DNA from: Saprolegnia diclina VS20
Lineage: Eukaryota > Oomycota > Saprolegniomycetes > Saprolegniales > Saprolegniaceae
Assembly (NCBI RefSeq): GCF_000281045.1
Contig: NW_008246132.1
Coordinates: 211,462 to 232,854, forward strand
Direction of reading: 5' to 3'
Length of the DNA stretch: 21,393 bases
Part shown: one piece after another, positions 1 through 9,604 of the stretch
Numbering within the stretch: position 1 is the stretch's first letter
Layout of the letters: each line of letters starts with the position of its first letter
Notes under the pieces: generated by a model
The model's database searches: none
What the model saw: the letters and a program-made list of their open reading frames with translations, nothing else
What the model was told of the DNA's origin: nothing
Translations under genes and position numbers: made by a program

Positions 1-256
1 GGGATATAGAAGGCGTTCGATCACTAGGGCATGTGACGACTGGTATTAAGGTGGGCATTAGTTAGCTGATACGAGTACGTACTGCATGTGCGCTGCCCTG
101 CCCATGTCATGCGCAATAGCCTTGGTTCTACAGTATCGATTTCGAAGTATCGACTACAATGGACAACAACACCGACTAAACGGTGTATACGAGACGGCAC
201 CAAAGTGTCATTCTGTTAGCAGACAATATTCACCACACTCGATCCGTGTCGTGCTG
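1..256. other. Window edge, 3' flank of the large membrane-protein gene
   Basis: This stretch lies downstream of the stop codon of the minus-strand 1727-residue gene. Short plus-strand open frames run through it and into the gene, but they have no recognisable domain and lie antisense to real coding sequence. Nothing else was recognised; it should hold the 3' UTR of the large gene. Confidence 0.5.
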
Positions 257-3200
257 TCAAGCTGCGTTGCGCAAGGGCAACGCCTCCCGCAGGCGTCGTT
301 CGAGATGCGTGCTGACGGCGCTGAGAGCGTGGAGCCGCCACGTCTTGACGTCAAACACATACATCGCCTGCTTGTAGCGAAGGCTCAAAAGGCCGTTGAG
401 CGCCGCGGAGGCTCTGTCCATGTAGTATAGCTCCTCCTGAAGCCAGGATTCTTGGTCGAATAAATACCGCGCGCCGGCGCAGAGGAGGAGCGACCGACTG
501 CGGACTTCGTTTTTGCACTGACGACAGCGCACACTGAGGTACGAAGCGACGTTGATGCTGACGACCAAGAGCGACAGCAAAAGCAGACGGTGCAGCGACC
601 CGATCACGACGTCGCCCGACGTGCAGTGCACTTGGTAGTCGAGCGCTGTCGTAATGCAGGTGCGATGAACGTGCACTGCGTGCGTCACGGGAAGAAGAGT
701 CGTGAGACAGGCCGTCACCGCCCAGACAAGAACGCTGTTGAGTGTCGTGTACCGCATGGCGTCCTCTTGGGTCAACGCCAGTGCAACGTCGTTGACGACG
801 CCGGCTACCCACGTGACTTCGTTGGCGGCCAAGCAGGTTGCGTACCACGGCAGCTGCGTCGCCTCCAAGACCGTGAGGCTTTCGTACTTGGTACCGAGGG
901 TGAGCGAACTCGACGAGAGAAGGGAGAGCGCTGTCACACCACGCGCCAGCAAGAGCGGGCGGCCGACCCACACCACGCCGCCGACACGCGACAGCTCGAG
1001 CATATTCGCACCGGCGATGCGACCATGGCACCGCACGAGGTAGACGGCGGCCACAGCCGCGAGTAGCATGAGCACGTACGTCACGTACTGAACAGCGCGG
1101 TGCGCGTACAAGGCAAACACGACCGGGAGCTTGGTGGTATCGATGGGCTGCGCTCGGCGGATGCCACTGTCCCCGAGGAGGGTTAGGGTACCGACGTCCC
1201 CCTGGAACGTGACCACCTCCCGGTTTCCCGCCACCCAGTCGTACAAGAGGACATGCGCGAAGAACGCAAAAGCCGGGTCGTCCAATAGCGGTGCTATGTA
1301 CAAGGTCGTTGATGCGTTCGCCGTCGGTCGACCAAACTGTGCCAAGCTGATGCGCAGCGGTGTGAGTGCCGCCTCGAGAGACAGGCGCCACGTAGCTTGT
1401 AGCGTTTGCTCGGTTTCGTTGAGAAAGGTGAGCGTCGAGAGCACGCCGGCCACGCACGCGGTACGTTTGGCCACGACCTGCGCGCAGATCGCCGAGGCGT
1501 TGGGCGCTGTCAAGGCGGCGCCAACAACAAAGTGTTCGGGTGTCACGGCAAGCGACATGGTCACTTGTGTGGTGGCGCAGCTGTACGGAAATGAGAAGAG
1601 CTGCGTCAGCCCCGTGGTGATACTCGATGTCCCCGAGTTGCCTGCCGGCGGACAGAGAATCGAGCCGCCAAACACTTTAAAGTTGGCCGTCGACCATTGA
1701 GGGGGTATCGGCAGCAACTGGGCGGGCAGCGAGATGGACGCGTAGGCGGCTATTGCCGCAGGACCCGTGCTGCGCAGCACGCCAACGTGGTCGAGGATCG
1801 CTCCGTACGCGCGGCGCACGACGTCAGGAACGCCGACGTAGACCATGTCGATTGAGCCAAAAGGCCCGATCGTCGACTGTACGACGGCAGCACCAACGCC
1901 GAGCGGCGATGCCAAAATGCTTCCGTTGGCCACGTAGACAGCGGCGAGCGAGTCGTTGCGATAGGCAAATCGACTGCTCGACCGAAGCAGACTCTTGCCA
2001 CCCATGGTCGATGTGTTCTTGAGGAGAGCGCTGAGGTCGTTGGCGAGCGACCAGTACATTTTGAACGACGTTTGGCTCTCCAAGCGGTAGTAGCCCGCGG
2101 TCGACTGCAGCGTAAACGGATACGAGGCGCCGTACGCATTGACAATATTGTACGAGTTGACGAGACCGATCGACTTGTAGTTTTGCCACTGCAGCACGTA
2201 CGACGAGATGCTCTTTGATGTCCAATAAGACACTTCGTCGTCGATCGAGAGGTACGGTGGGCTAAATGAAGCCAAGAGAGTCTGACCGGTTGTCGACTGA
2301 CGCAGCTCGGAGCCAAACCCAATCTCAAACGACTCACTCCAGCACGTTGAGATATCAACGTTCCGAAGCAGAGAAGCGAGAAAGACGGCACCGTTGTTGA
2401 CCATCAACTTGCATCGTTCTTGGCGCTTGATCGAGTTGGCCATTTCCCATTTTTGATCCAAGTCGAGGTAGCAGTACTGCGTAAAGACATACGGACCATC
2501 ACAGCCCTCGACGGCACGCAGCGCTGAGATGGCGGTTGCGATCGCAGTGAGGTTGGTGTATTGGAGCATGGCGCCATATTGCTGCGGTGGAATCAGCACC
2601 GTCGTGGCAACGCTGTAGTCGGCAGCTGAGTTGATCGACGGCGCATCCAAAGTCGTCGTCATACTTGTGACGCCGGCCGTGAGCTGCCGCAAGAACCACC
2701 GCGCAACAAAGATATGGGTGCTCGTCATGTTGAAGCCCGTCCAGACAAGATCGTTGGCGAGGTTCGCCTCGGAGAGCGCGAGGTACGACGTGCTACTGTA
2801 GATAGCAGCACCGACGTACACCGTCCCAATGAGCAGCCAGCTCCGGTGCTGCCATGCCACTGTCGTCGGCACCGGCGCCGGAGGGCCCGCTGCACTCGGG
2901 AGCAGCGCGACGGTTGGTGCGACGGCAGCATCCGCCTTGCCGCGTACAAATACCCAGAGGGTAAAGTTAAAGGAGACGCACGTGCCCCGGTAGAGTCCAG
3001 CGAGAAGCAGTGCGACGCGGTCCGACGCGATACCAGACAGTGACAAGTACGCCGTTGCCACCCCCGACAACTGAACGTCCGGGGACGCTGGCGCCGATCG
3101 GTGGCGGTCCATGATACCCAGCACAAACACGGTCATTGGCACCACGAGCGTAGGGAGGAGCAGGAGCCAGCACGCTCTTGTGTAGCTGCCAATCGTGACG

Positions 3201-5440
3201 GTGGCACTCTTGCACTCGAGCTGATAGTACAACGACTGCGCAATGCACACACGTTGCACTTCGGTGTGGATTTCGATCGGCAACACCAAGTCAAGCACCA
3301 CGTAGGTGGTCCATACAAGTCCTGCGCTGAGGTGCCCGGCCAAATGGGGTCGCGCGAGTGGCACCAGTAGCGCAGCTTCACTGATCACGTAGGTAAGCCA
3401 CGTCGCCTCGCTCGCCAAGACGGCGATTTCGAAAACGCTTCGCGGTGTATAAACAAAGCGGGAGAGGCCATAGGAGGTACGGAGGGTTATTGGCGCCGTA
3501 CTGAGCAGCACCATCGCAGACGCGCCACGGAGGAAAAGCAGCGGTCGTCCGACCCACGTCGCACCGGCCACGCGGTGGAACACAAAGAAGTGGCGGGGAT
3601 TCGGGTGGTGCAGGAGACCAACGACACTGCAAACGACGGCCACGACCAGCAAGACGATCGAGACGTACACGACGAGGTAGAAGACGACTGCGGTCGCACG
3701 CCCGACCGTGGTTGCGCTCGGGTCGGTCGATGTTACGTCGTAGGCGTCGGATATCAATGCAAGTGTTCCATTGTCGCCCTCGAACGATACGACTTCGCGC
3801 ACGCCAGTGACCCAGTCGGCCAGAAGCACCCAGCCAAAGAACGCAAAGGACGGGTCGAGCACCGACTGTCGTAGCAGCGAATAGTTGGTTCGACGCTCGT
3901 CCGATACAAACTGGACAAGACTGATATGTAGTACGTCCAGATCGCGTCGGGCTGCAGCCGCAAGCGACGTGAGCGGGGGCAGGTCGTTGGCCAGGCGGTG
4001 CACAGGGGCAAGCAGGTGGAAGCATGCATCGTCGTCGAGGCAGACGTCCTCGATTCGTGCGGGTGCCATCAGCCGTAGGCCCAAAAGCGCTGCCGCTACA
4101 CTCACTGAGATCGAGAATGCGAGCGGGGTGTCACACGTATCCGTGATCGCGAACGGCGCTTGGACATTGGCTTGTGCAAGCCCATTGAGGCAAAGCGGGT
4201 TACCACCATAGTAGTTGTAGGCCCCGCGAAAGGCAGGCGGCGTCGGCGTGAGTGCACCACCTCGAAGCGCCAAGTAGGCGGCGGCGAGGGTCGTGTTTGT
4301 GGCGAGAGCATCCCCCAATAAGATCTGAGCGTCCAACACAAGGGTGTGCAGCGTGTTGGGGACGGGGAGAACATACATATCGACCGACAAGAACGCACCG
4401 AGGTGATCGTGAACGACGCCCGTCTGCTCGAGATACTTGCCGTTGGTATCAAAGAGTCCAAGCAAGCTCTCAAAGGCCGGGGGTTGCAGATAGGGGCACG
4501 GCACCTTGGTGAAATGGCGGCGGCTGCCTCGCACCAGGCTGGCATTGCAGCCCGACACGAGCATGTACAGGTTGTTGTAGAGATACCCGTTGAAGATTTG
4601 CGACGTCCACGGACCCGCCGATTGGGACACTTGCTTGAGCGAAATGGGCTGATGCACGCCGAGCGCGTTGACCACGTCCACGGTTTCCGTAATCCCGGAA
4701 ATGACCGAGTTTTGCAATTGCAACGCGAAAAAAGTGAGTCCTTTAGCCCGCCAAAGCGACGCTTCGTCGTCGATCGACGTCGAGACAGTGGCTGTCGCGT
4801 CGAGCCACGCCTTGCCGGTCGGCGATTCTTGGATTGCGAGCTGCACGCCAATCGTAAAGATGTTGCCGTCGCCGCCATAGAGCTCTAGAAACGACGACCA
4901 GCTCTGAACGTTGCGCAAGACTGTTTCAAGGTACACGGCGCCATTGGTCGTGTAGCTCGCAGCACACCGCGCTTGGCGCGTCTCTGTCTGCGCCATTTCC
5001 CACCGTTTGTTCAAATCGACGTAGCAAAATTGCGTAGGAAGCCAGAGCGCGTATGCGGCCGACGTGTTGCGAAGATTCGCAATCGCAAACTCTAGCGACG
5101 TGAGCGACGTCAGCAAGAGGCGCGACGCATACGTCGGGTGCCGCGTCGGGTACGTCACGTCCGTATGGTACGACTTGGTGATCGTCACAGTGAGAAGGTC
5201 GACAGCCCCCGACGCTTGACTCTCGAGGAGTGCGTTCGTCGCGTCAATCAGAAAGGCCTGCGTGCCACTTGTGTTGTAGTTGGCCCACCACAAGTCGTTG
5301 GCAAAAGGCGGTGCGAGGAGCGCTAAGTACCAGACACTAGCCGCCAAGCTCCCGCTGAGCCAGAACCAAGCAGCGAGGGTCGTGAGACGTTGGCGGCGCG
5401 GCGCCAAAGGCGTGAATTCTGGTTGCACCCGCGACGCCAT
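257..5440 (-). CDS. Large two-half multi-pass membrane protein, 1727 aa
   Basis: This is an uninterrupted frame with an ATG at 5440 and TGA at 257-259. The protein consists of two homologous halves, about residues 1-850 and 850-1727. Each half starts with one membrane segment (about 22-45 and 860-885), followed by a roughly 530-residue domain with N-glycosylation-type sites and conserved cysteines, then about five membrane segments. Conserved pairs include FCYVDLNKRWEMA (about 138) with YCYLDLDQKWEMA (about 988), NGAVYLETVLRN with NGAVFLASLLRN, and WVGRPLLFLRG (about 627) with WVGRPLLLARG (about 1488). The predicted topology is two 6-TM units with large extracellular domains. Such large membrane proteins occur as expanded families in Saprolegniales; I know no assigned function. 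Lack of introns contrasts with the intron-rich genes at the other end of the window. A receptor, transporter or channel role is possible but unsupported. Confidence 0.85.
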   Translation of the reverse strand: MASRVQPEFTPLAPRRQRLTTLAAWFWLSGSLAASVWYLALLAPPFANDLWWANYNTSGTQAFLIDATNALLESQASGAVDLLTVTITKSYHTDVTYPTRHPTYASRLLLTSLTSLEFAIANLRNTSAAYALWLPTQFCYVDLNKRWEMAQTETRQARCAASYTTNGAVYLETVLRNVQSWSSFLELYGGDGNIFTIGVQLAIQESPTGKAWLDATATVSTSIDDEASLWRAKGLTFFALQLQNSVISGITETVDVVNALGVHQPISLKQVSQSAGPWTSQIFNGYLYNNLYMLVSGCNASLVRGSRRHFTKVPCPYLQPPAFESLLGLFDTNGKYLEQTGVVHDHLGAFLSVDMYVLPVPNTLHTLVLDAQILLGDALATNTTLAAAYLALRGGALTPTPPAFRGAYNYYGGNPLCLNGLAQANVQAPFAITDTCDTPLAFSISVSVAAALLGLRLMAPARIEDVCLDDDACFHLLAPVHRLANDLPPLTSLAAAARRDLDVLHISLVQFVSDERRTNYSLLRQSVLDPSFAFFGWVLLADWVTGVREVVSFEGDNGTLALISDAYDVTSTDPSATTVGRATAVVFYLVVYVSIVLLVVAVVCSVVGLLHHPNPRHFFVFHRVAGATWVGRPLLFLRGASAMVLLSTAPITLRTSYGLSRFVYTPRSVFEIAVLASEATWLTYVISEAALLVPLARPHLAGHLSAGLVWTTYVVLDLVLPIEIHTEVQRVCIAQSLYYQLECKSATVTIGSYTRACWLLLLPTLVVPMTVFVLGIMDRHRSAPASPDVQLSGVATAYLSLSGIASDRVALLLAGLYRGTCVSFNFTLWVFVRGKADAAVAPTVALLPSAAGPPAPVPTTVAWQHRSWLLIGTVYVGAAIYSSTSYLALSEANLANDLVWTGFNMTSTHIFVARWFLRQLTAGVTSMTTTLDAPSINSAADYSVATTVLIPPQQYGAMLQYTNLTAIATAISALRAVEGCDGPYVFTQYCYLDLDQKWEMANSIKRQERCKLMVNNGAVFLASLLRNVDISTCWSESFEIGFGSELRQSTTGQTLLASFSPPYLSIDDEVSYWTSKSISSYVLQWQNYKSIGLVNSYNIVNAYGASYPFTLQSTAGYYRLESQTSFKMYWSLANDLSALLKNTSTMGGKSLLRSSSRFAYRNDSLAAVYVANGSILASPLGVGAAVVQSTIGPFGSIDMVYVGVPDVVRRAYGAILDHVGVLRSTGPAAIAAYASISLPAQLLPIPPQWSTANFKVFGGSILCPPAGNSGTSSITTGLTQLFSFPYSCATTQVTMSLAVTPEHFVVGAALTAPNASAICAQVVAKRTACVAGVLSTLTFLNETEQTLQATWRLSLEAALTPLRISLAQFGRPTANASTTLYIAPLLDDPAFAFFAHVLLYDWVAGNREVVTFQGDVGTLTLLGDSGIRRAQPIDTTKLPVVFALYAHRAVQYVTYVLMLLAAVAAVYLVRCHGRIAGANMLELSRVGGVVWVGRPLLLARGVTALSLLSSSSLTLGTKYESLTVLEATQLPWYATCLAANEVTWVAGVVNDVALALTQEDAMRYTTLNSVLVWAVTACLTTLLPVTHAVHVHRTCITTALDYQVHCTSGDVVIGSLHRLLLLSLLVVSINVASYLSVRCRQCKNEVRSRSLLLCAGARYLFDQESWLQEELYYMDRASAALNGLLSLRYKQAMYVFDVKTWRLHALSAVSTHLERRLREALPLRNAA

Positions 5441-5736
5441 GAGGCATCAACTGCCACCAGAGTATAGTTTGAGTGTGAAACGACAGTTTGAAACACTCAA
5501 AGGCGGCTTTGGTGCTCCAACTGACGATAGCCCGATACATGTATCCAAGGAAGCCACGCCTTTCGTTGCATCGCTACCGTTGTTGTTGAAGTGGGTCGAC
5601 TATTAACTGGAGATTATTAGTGCTTTATGGCCGACGCGGTGGCTCAGTCGCGTGATACTATCTATTTTGATTTCGGAAAGCTGAAAGCAGTGTCCCTGGC
5701 CCGTCTGGGTGCCACCTCACGTCAGTGACAGTAGCG
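5441..5736. promoter_or_regulatory. Upstream region of the large membrane-protein gene
   Basis: This is a 296-bp spacer between the ATG of the minus-strand gene and a plus-strand ATG at 5737. On the minus strand it carries CCTTGGATAC (5541-5550), which ends 102 bp upstream of the start codon. The same octamer lies about 108 bp before the acyltransferase start and 116 bp before the second small-peptide start. A TTTCACACTC stretch nearer the gene could serve as an initiator. Promoter function is inferred. Confidence 0.35.
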
Positions 5737-6078
5737 ATGAGCCCGACAACACTCTCGGGCTACCTCTACTCGACGCCCAAGACGGCCTCCAACATGCACC
5801 GAGCCGCGTTCCGCAACCTCTGGCCATTTCTTCGCGCGTGCGTCTGATACAGCGTTCGGCGCGTCCGCAACGATCGCGTCTTTCGCACCGACCTACAGTG
5901 CCAAGTCTATGGACGATTGCCGTCAAGACGGTGCGTGTCGCTCAACTACACTTGCACCACAGACTACTTCACGAGCCCGAACAGCCTGCTCTTCGTCGTC
6001 TTCTCCAACTCCTCGCCCAACACGAGTGGCCGCGCCTGCATCTTGTCCCACGCATCGGGCTCCTGCCTCCGCTCGCCT
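5737..6078 (+). pseudogene. Interrupted host coding remnant, unknown protein
   Basis: From the ATG at 5737 one frame reads MSPTTLSGYLYSTPKTASN and onward to residue 36, meets a TGA, and continues in the same frame with strongly coding-like codons. The downstream part includes RTDLQCQVYGRLPS, SLNYTCTTDYFTSPNS and LLFVVFSNSSPNTSGRACI. Third positions there are overwhelmingly C or G, as in the intact genes nearby. Evenly spaced cysteines and N-x-S/T sites suggest an extracellular segment of a membrane or secreted protein. After about 6078 coding character fades, although the frame stays open to 6132. I do not recognise the family. It could be a decayed fragment, or the 5' part of a gene whose other exons are lost or unrecognised. 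Confidence 0.35.
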
Positions 6079-6267
6079 AGATCAAGTTCGATAACCGAGC
6101 ATACACAACAAAGTAAGTCCGACATTTATTGAGCGTAGATCTACGTAACTATTTGCCAAGCGTCGACCAATTCGTGTTGCGGCACCCTGTATACGTCGTG
6201 CTTGTAGAAATTGTCAACAACAAACAAACTGTTCATTACGTGACGCGACGAGAAGGACGGTCGTCCC

Positions 6268-6462
6268 TTATTCGCGGCGATGGTTCCACCACCAGTGGCA
6301 ATACGGGTCATGGGGGTCCATGCAAATGAACCCCTTCGCACCCTTTTCGTTGGCGTTGCCCCCGCGCAGATTCGGGGTCTCGGTGCTGGCCTCGGGCTTG
6401 GCGGGCTCGGCGGCGACAGCCACGCAAACGGCGGCGGCGAAGGCAAGAAGGCGGAGTTGCAT
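6268..6462 (-). CDS. Small putative secreted peptide A, 64 aa
   Basis: The frame starts with MQLRLLAFAAAVCVAVAA, a textbook signal peptide with likely cleavage after AVAA. It leaves a mature peptide of about 46 residues: a proline/alanine/glutamate-rich stretch with PAKPEAS and NLRGG, then a tail with two cysteines and a tryptophan run (CMDPHDPYCHWWWNHRRE). It is related to the short peptide at 7292-7426, sharing MQ + hydrophobic leader, PAKP, a following LR, and a conserved 5' leader. Oomycetes secrete many small peptides of this kind; function is unknown and no RxLR or LxLFLAK effector motif is present. The start is the only ATG before the leader. The duplicated neighbour supports it being real. 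Confidence 0.6.
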   Translation of the reverse strand: MQLRLLAFAAAVCVAVAAEPAKPEASTETPNLRGGNANEKGAKGFICMDPHDPYCHWWWNHRRE

Positions 6463-6475
6463 GGCTGCTGTTGTC

Positions 6476-6495
6476 GTAGCAAATCGAATAGTGAG
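6476..6495 (-). promoter_or_regulatory. Inr/FPR-like core promoter or leader of peptide A
   Basis: On the minus strand this reads CTCACTATTCGATTTGCTAC, 14 bp before the ATG. It resembles the oomycete initiator followed by the flanking promoter region (ATTTGC core) and matches the corresponding stretch before peptide B at nearly every position. Confidence 0.45.
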
Positions 6496-7291
6496 TGTGC
6501 TCGACCGCGACAGTGTTTAGAGTTTACTCCAAAGTTGGCGTGTCTGTAGTATCGCCCGTCGAGGAGCGTGTGGTCATCATCCCATGGCCGAACGTGTAGG
6601 TACACTGAAGCTCCGACTCGCATGCCACTGTGCCCGTTGGGCGTAGAGGCACCGTGGCGTGAAGACGCTAGACAGTCGGTAAAGTTCCAATGCTGCCGTC
6701 TATGCACGCGGAATATAGTTGTACCCGAAACGACACGAACGGGCGTGCGACGTCGTTTAGTGTCTCGTAGTACCCGCTTTGCAGTCGTCGGTCCTGACCA
6801 GATTCCGAGATCACGTCTACCGCGTCGACAGTCGACAGTCCGCTGTGCTAGTACAGTGCAGTCGGGTGACCAGATACAGACCAGTGGAACGTGGTCCAAC
6901 AAGATAGATCGTTTGCTGGATGGATGGATAGTTTAAGGATGTATCCAAGATCAAAATTTGATCCTTGGATTAGAGATCCATAAAGTTGTGATGAATTCAG
7001 CGTTCATATGATCAACACAGCTGTGTTTCTGCGAGAGCAACGCATACCATAGGGTACATTGTCAGGAGATGCTATGTCCACTTGCACCGAAATATTGCTG
7101 CACGACGTCGCATACATGGAGATGAACGTCCGCATGGAGTTTCACCTCGCTTGGGCTAGCTCCCGACTGGAAAATCCCCTGGATAAACAAAGAAGTTTAC
7201 TTTGTTTCGAGTTACACGAGTCGCCCCAAGGCAGTGTCGTCTTACGCACGAATCGGGGGATACGGGGGCAGCAGTAGTCGGTATCGCCGCA
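6496..7291. other. Intergenic, no convincing gene; one imperfect palindrome
   Basis: Frames on both strands are present (plus strand around 6568-6936 and 7071-7277; minus strand around 6500-6900), but they lack domains, have weak codon bias and overlap each other. The plus frame from an ATG at 7071 (MSTCTEILLHDVAYMEM...) has slightly better composition but no recognisable family. An AT-rich zone at 6940-7020 contains a near-perfect inverted repeat, listed separately. Part of this interval must be the promoter of peptide A and the 3' UTR of peptide B. Confidence 0.5.
6943..6970. repeat. Near-perfect inverted repeat containing ATCCAAG
   Basis: Left arm ATCCAAGATCAAA and right arm TTTGATCCTTGGAT are reverse complements except for one extra G. 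The right arm carries the CCTTGGAT octamer found upstream of three minus-strand genes in this window. It could be a hairpin or a dimeric protein-binding site; no function is shown. Confidence 0.6.
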
Positions 7292-7426
7292 TCACTTTTC
7301 GCGCGGAATATCGCAGCAAATTGCCGGCATCTCGGCGCGCAAGCTCGGCTTGGCGGGTTGGTCCTCCGGAAGCACGGCCGCGCCGACGACCGCAGCGATC
7401 GCGAGAAGAAGGTAGCCGACTTGCAT
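7292..7426 (-). CDS. Small putative secreted peptide B, 44 aa
   Basis: An ATG at 7426 opens MQVGYLLLAIAAVVGAAVLP, a signal peptide, followed by EDQPAKPSLRAEMPAICC and a short tail; the stop is at 7292-7294. The leader, the PAKP..LR block and the 5' leader sequence (GTAGCAAAT(C/T)GAA.AGTGA on the plus strand) match peptide A about 950 bp away, so the two are a tandem paralogous pair on the same strand. The product is shorter than peptide A and lacks the tryptophan-rich tail, so it may be a reduced copy rather than a fully functional gene. Function is unknown; secretion is inferred from the leader only. Confidence 0.45.
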   Translation of the reverse strand: MQVGYLLLAIAAVVGAAVLPEDQPAKPSLRAEMPAICCDIPREK

Positions 7427-7435
7427 GGTCGTTTG

Positions 7436-7456
7436 GTAGCAAATTGAAAAGTGAAG
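7436..7456 (-). promoter_or_regulatory. Inr/FPR-like core promoter or leader of peptide B
   Basis: On the minus strand this reads CTTCACTTTTCAATTTGCTAC, ending 9 bp before the ATG. CAATTTGCT fits the oomycete flanking-promoter-region consensus well, and a TTCACTTT initiator-like element lies directly before it. The same block precedes peptide A. Confidence 0.5.
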
Positions 7457-9189
7457 CGCCGCCAACGGCCGTCCATACCCACGTCGCTCGTCGTGTTTCG
7501 TCGGTCGAGTACCTAAATTCCTTCAGTGCATATGATCATGCATCCAAGGCAATGGGTGCGTCGGCCCAGATGCAGCGCATTCGGTGTTGTTGTGATTGTT
7601 GACTAAGGGTTTGTCTGTCCTTGACGATGCCAATGTACTTTGGCCTTGGTGTCGGGATATCGGACCCGTCTTATTCTTGGCGAAGCCGCCTTGCAACCTT
7701 GAGCAAGGATAAGTACATCGTCACGGCCATTCTCGATTACTCTACTAATTGCTGTGTAGGAGCCAACACCACCCGTCGTATCCTACTGCACCGCCGACCA
7801 TATAGTCTGATTTCGACATTTCCCCGCCGCGTGCGAGTGCAGCCCATACCGCTGTCGTCTGGGATGACCAGATTCAGCTACTCCGTCTAGCATGGATGAT
7901 CAGACGAAGCTTTTTTCGACTAGACACAAACGGTTTTGCCAGACTGCACGGGATGCAGCGACGTCGCTCCCCGCCACCGCAAGTGCAGCCAAGGTCAATC
8001 TCCGGACACTCAATGTACTATACATATATTACATGTATAAGTCAATCCAAACGGCAAGTTGGTAGAAATTGGTCGTGGCAGCCGCAAGACCCACTCTGCA
8101 CGTTTTCGACTTGGCAACGCCTGGACTATCTTTGAAAGCGACTAAACGACTAAAGAACCATAGTCCATTAAAACGGTGGAAAAACCTATGTTTAGAGGTT
8201 AAACGCATGAAGGCAGCGATGTATCGAGATAGAGAGGTGTGCTTAGAGCACCACCACATCGAGCGGATATGTGCTACACCATTCGTACGCGTCTAAAACG
8301 AGTTTGAGGACCAAAACTACTTCTTACCGCGCCGCTTCCTACTCCTCTCGTATTAGTACAATTGTTCTAGTTGCTGATATTGAATGTCCTCAACGAGTGC
8401 TTTTCGTTGTCGTCAACCGGAATGGTCGTCTCCAGTTGGTCGAATTTTTCTTTCTGGGCGCTGGATCGCGCGCCATTGCAGTTTAGGCGTGCAACAAACG
8501 ACAAACTAGCGCGAGTGGCCTTCACGGGGTATTGAAATGCGCTGGGCCGCCCTAACGGGTTGTCCCGCATGCGTTGATACCCATGACTTTCGGCGACACA
8601 TTTGCGTGTACGTTGGTGTGTCGGCTACGCAATGTGCCACTCTGACAAGAGTGGTCCGAGGCTCAAACAGATTTTTGGTTGAGGCGCTCCGTGCAAAACG
8701 TGTGGCTGGCATCTCGGCGCAAAAAACATATGATATTCTAAAACGGCAACAGAACGAGCATTCCACCCCAACATTTGCGCAAGTCTATCACACGATGTTA
8801 ATATATATTTGAACGAATGCCTGCGAAAATTTCCGCCTTGCACGTACACGTAGGACACTGAAGGCGAACCTCCGTAGTCTGTGACTCACAGTCGACTGAG
8901 CCGTGACCACTTGGATCAACACTCTAGCGGTAGGAATGGACATGGCTGCAAACTGGACAGAGTGTCAATATACTGGAGTTTATCGCTTCCTTGATGGCTA
9001 GAACGACGATGCGTTCGTAGTCTAGCAATATTCTGGAGAGCTGGCCTCGCAAAGGTCAAATGCATTGGGTCAAGAGAAGCCTGGCACTAGGTCTCCGATG
9101 CGACGCCGCTGTTTTTTCAAAGAGAAAGCGGGTGTGTGATGCGTAATGGAGCAGCCATACGTAGTGGGTATTATTGAATACAGTATATG
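7457..9189. other. 1.7-kb interval with no convincing gene
   Basis: Several frames of 70-95 codons occur on both strands, but none shows strong third-position bias, a domain or a signal peptide. ATCCAAGG at 7542-7549 lies 116 bp upstream of peptide B and may belong to its promoter. The plus frame 8537-8812 (ending ...ISAQKTYDILKRQQNEHS...) has a faintly protein-like second half but cannot be assigned. TCAATATACTGGAG near 8966 and GCAATATTCTGGAG near 9025 form a short imperfect direct repeat. Decayed sequence is the best description. Confidence 0.45.
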
Positions 9190-9534
9190 TCAGCGTTTGG
9201 CTTTCAGACGTCGACTTCTGTTCTTTTTGCCCACTTGACCATCAAGCTTGCCATCCCACGTTCCATCACGTACATGAGGGCGAGTGACAGCGACGCGATC
9301 TCGAATCCGAAACATCCTTCTCAACCAGAGGGGTGGCTCAGCCTCGCTTTTGCTTGATCGACGTCTTGAGCAAAATGGTAGCGACGAAATTTGACTACTA
9401 ACTTGCTTCTCAACGACTGCATGTGAAAGCCACGAAGGACCAACGGCATTGACTCGTGCCAGTGGTGAGCACCCGAGGTCATTAGTGGAGCTCGGTCCTT
9501 GACACAACTGGGATTGACAACTCATTTCGAACAT
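9190..9534 (-). CDS. Hypothetical small basic protein, 114 aa
   Basis: This frame has an ATG at 9534 and TGA at 9190-9192 and lies 70 bp downstream of the acyltransferase stop on the same strand. The product is rich in serine and arginine, with a strongly basic C-terminus (GQVGKKNRSRRLKAKR) that could be a nuclear-localisation or RNA-binding tail. There is no recognisable domain. Third-position G/C is clearly lower than in the neighbouring real genes, so it may be a chance frame, a decayed gene, or the last exon of something larger. Confidence 0.22.
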   Translation of the reverse strand: MFEMSCQSQLCQGPSSTNDLGCSPLARVNAVGPSWLSHAVVEKQVSSQISSLPFCSRRRSSKSEAEPPLWLRRMFRIRDRVAVTRPHVRDGTWDGKLDGQVGKKNRSRRLKAKR

Positions 9535-9604
9535 TTTTGAATAAAATCATGTATAGTCTCTATGTTGAAGCCTCGCTGTCCTGTCTACGGTCGAGAGGAC
9601 ACGA

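Noticed and set aside
5630-5700. GACGCGGTGGCTCAGTCGCG, resembling the A-box head of a tRNA-derived SINE
   Set aside because: No B-box, no tail and no second copy in the window.
8537-8812. Possible transposase-derived fragment
   Set aside because: The second half looks vaguely protein-like, but there is no catalytic motif, terminal repeat or second fragment to support a transposon.
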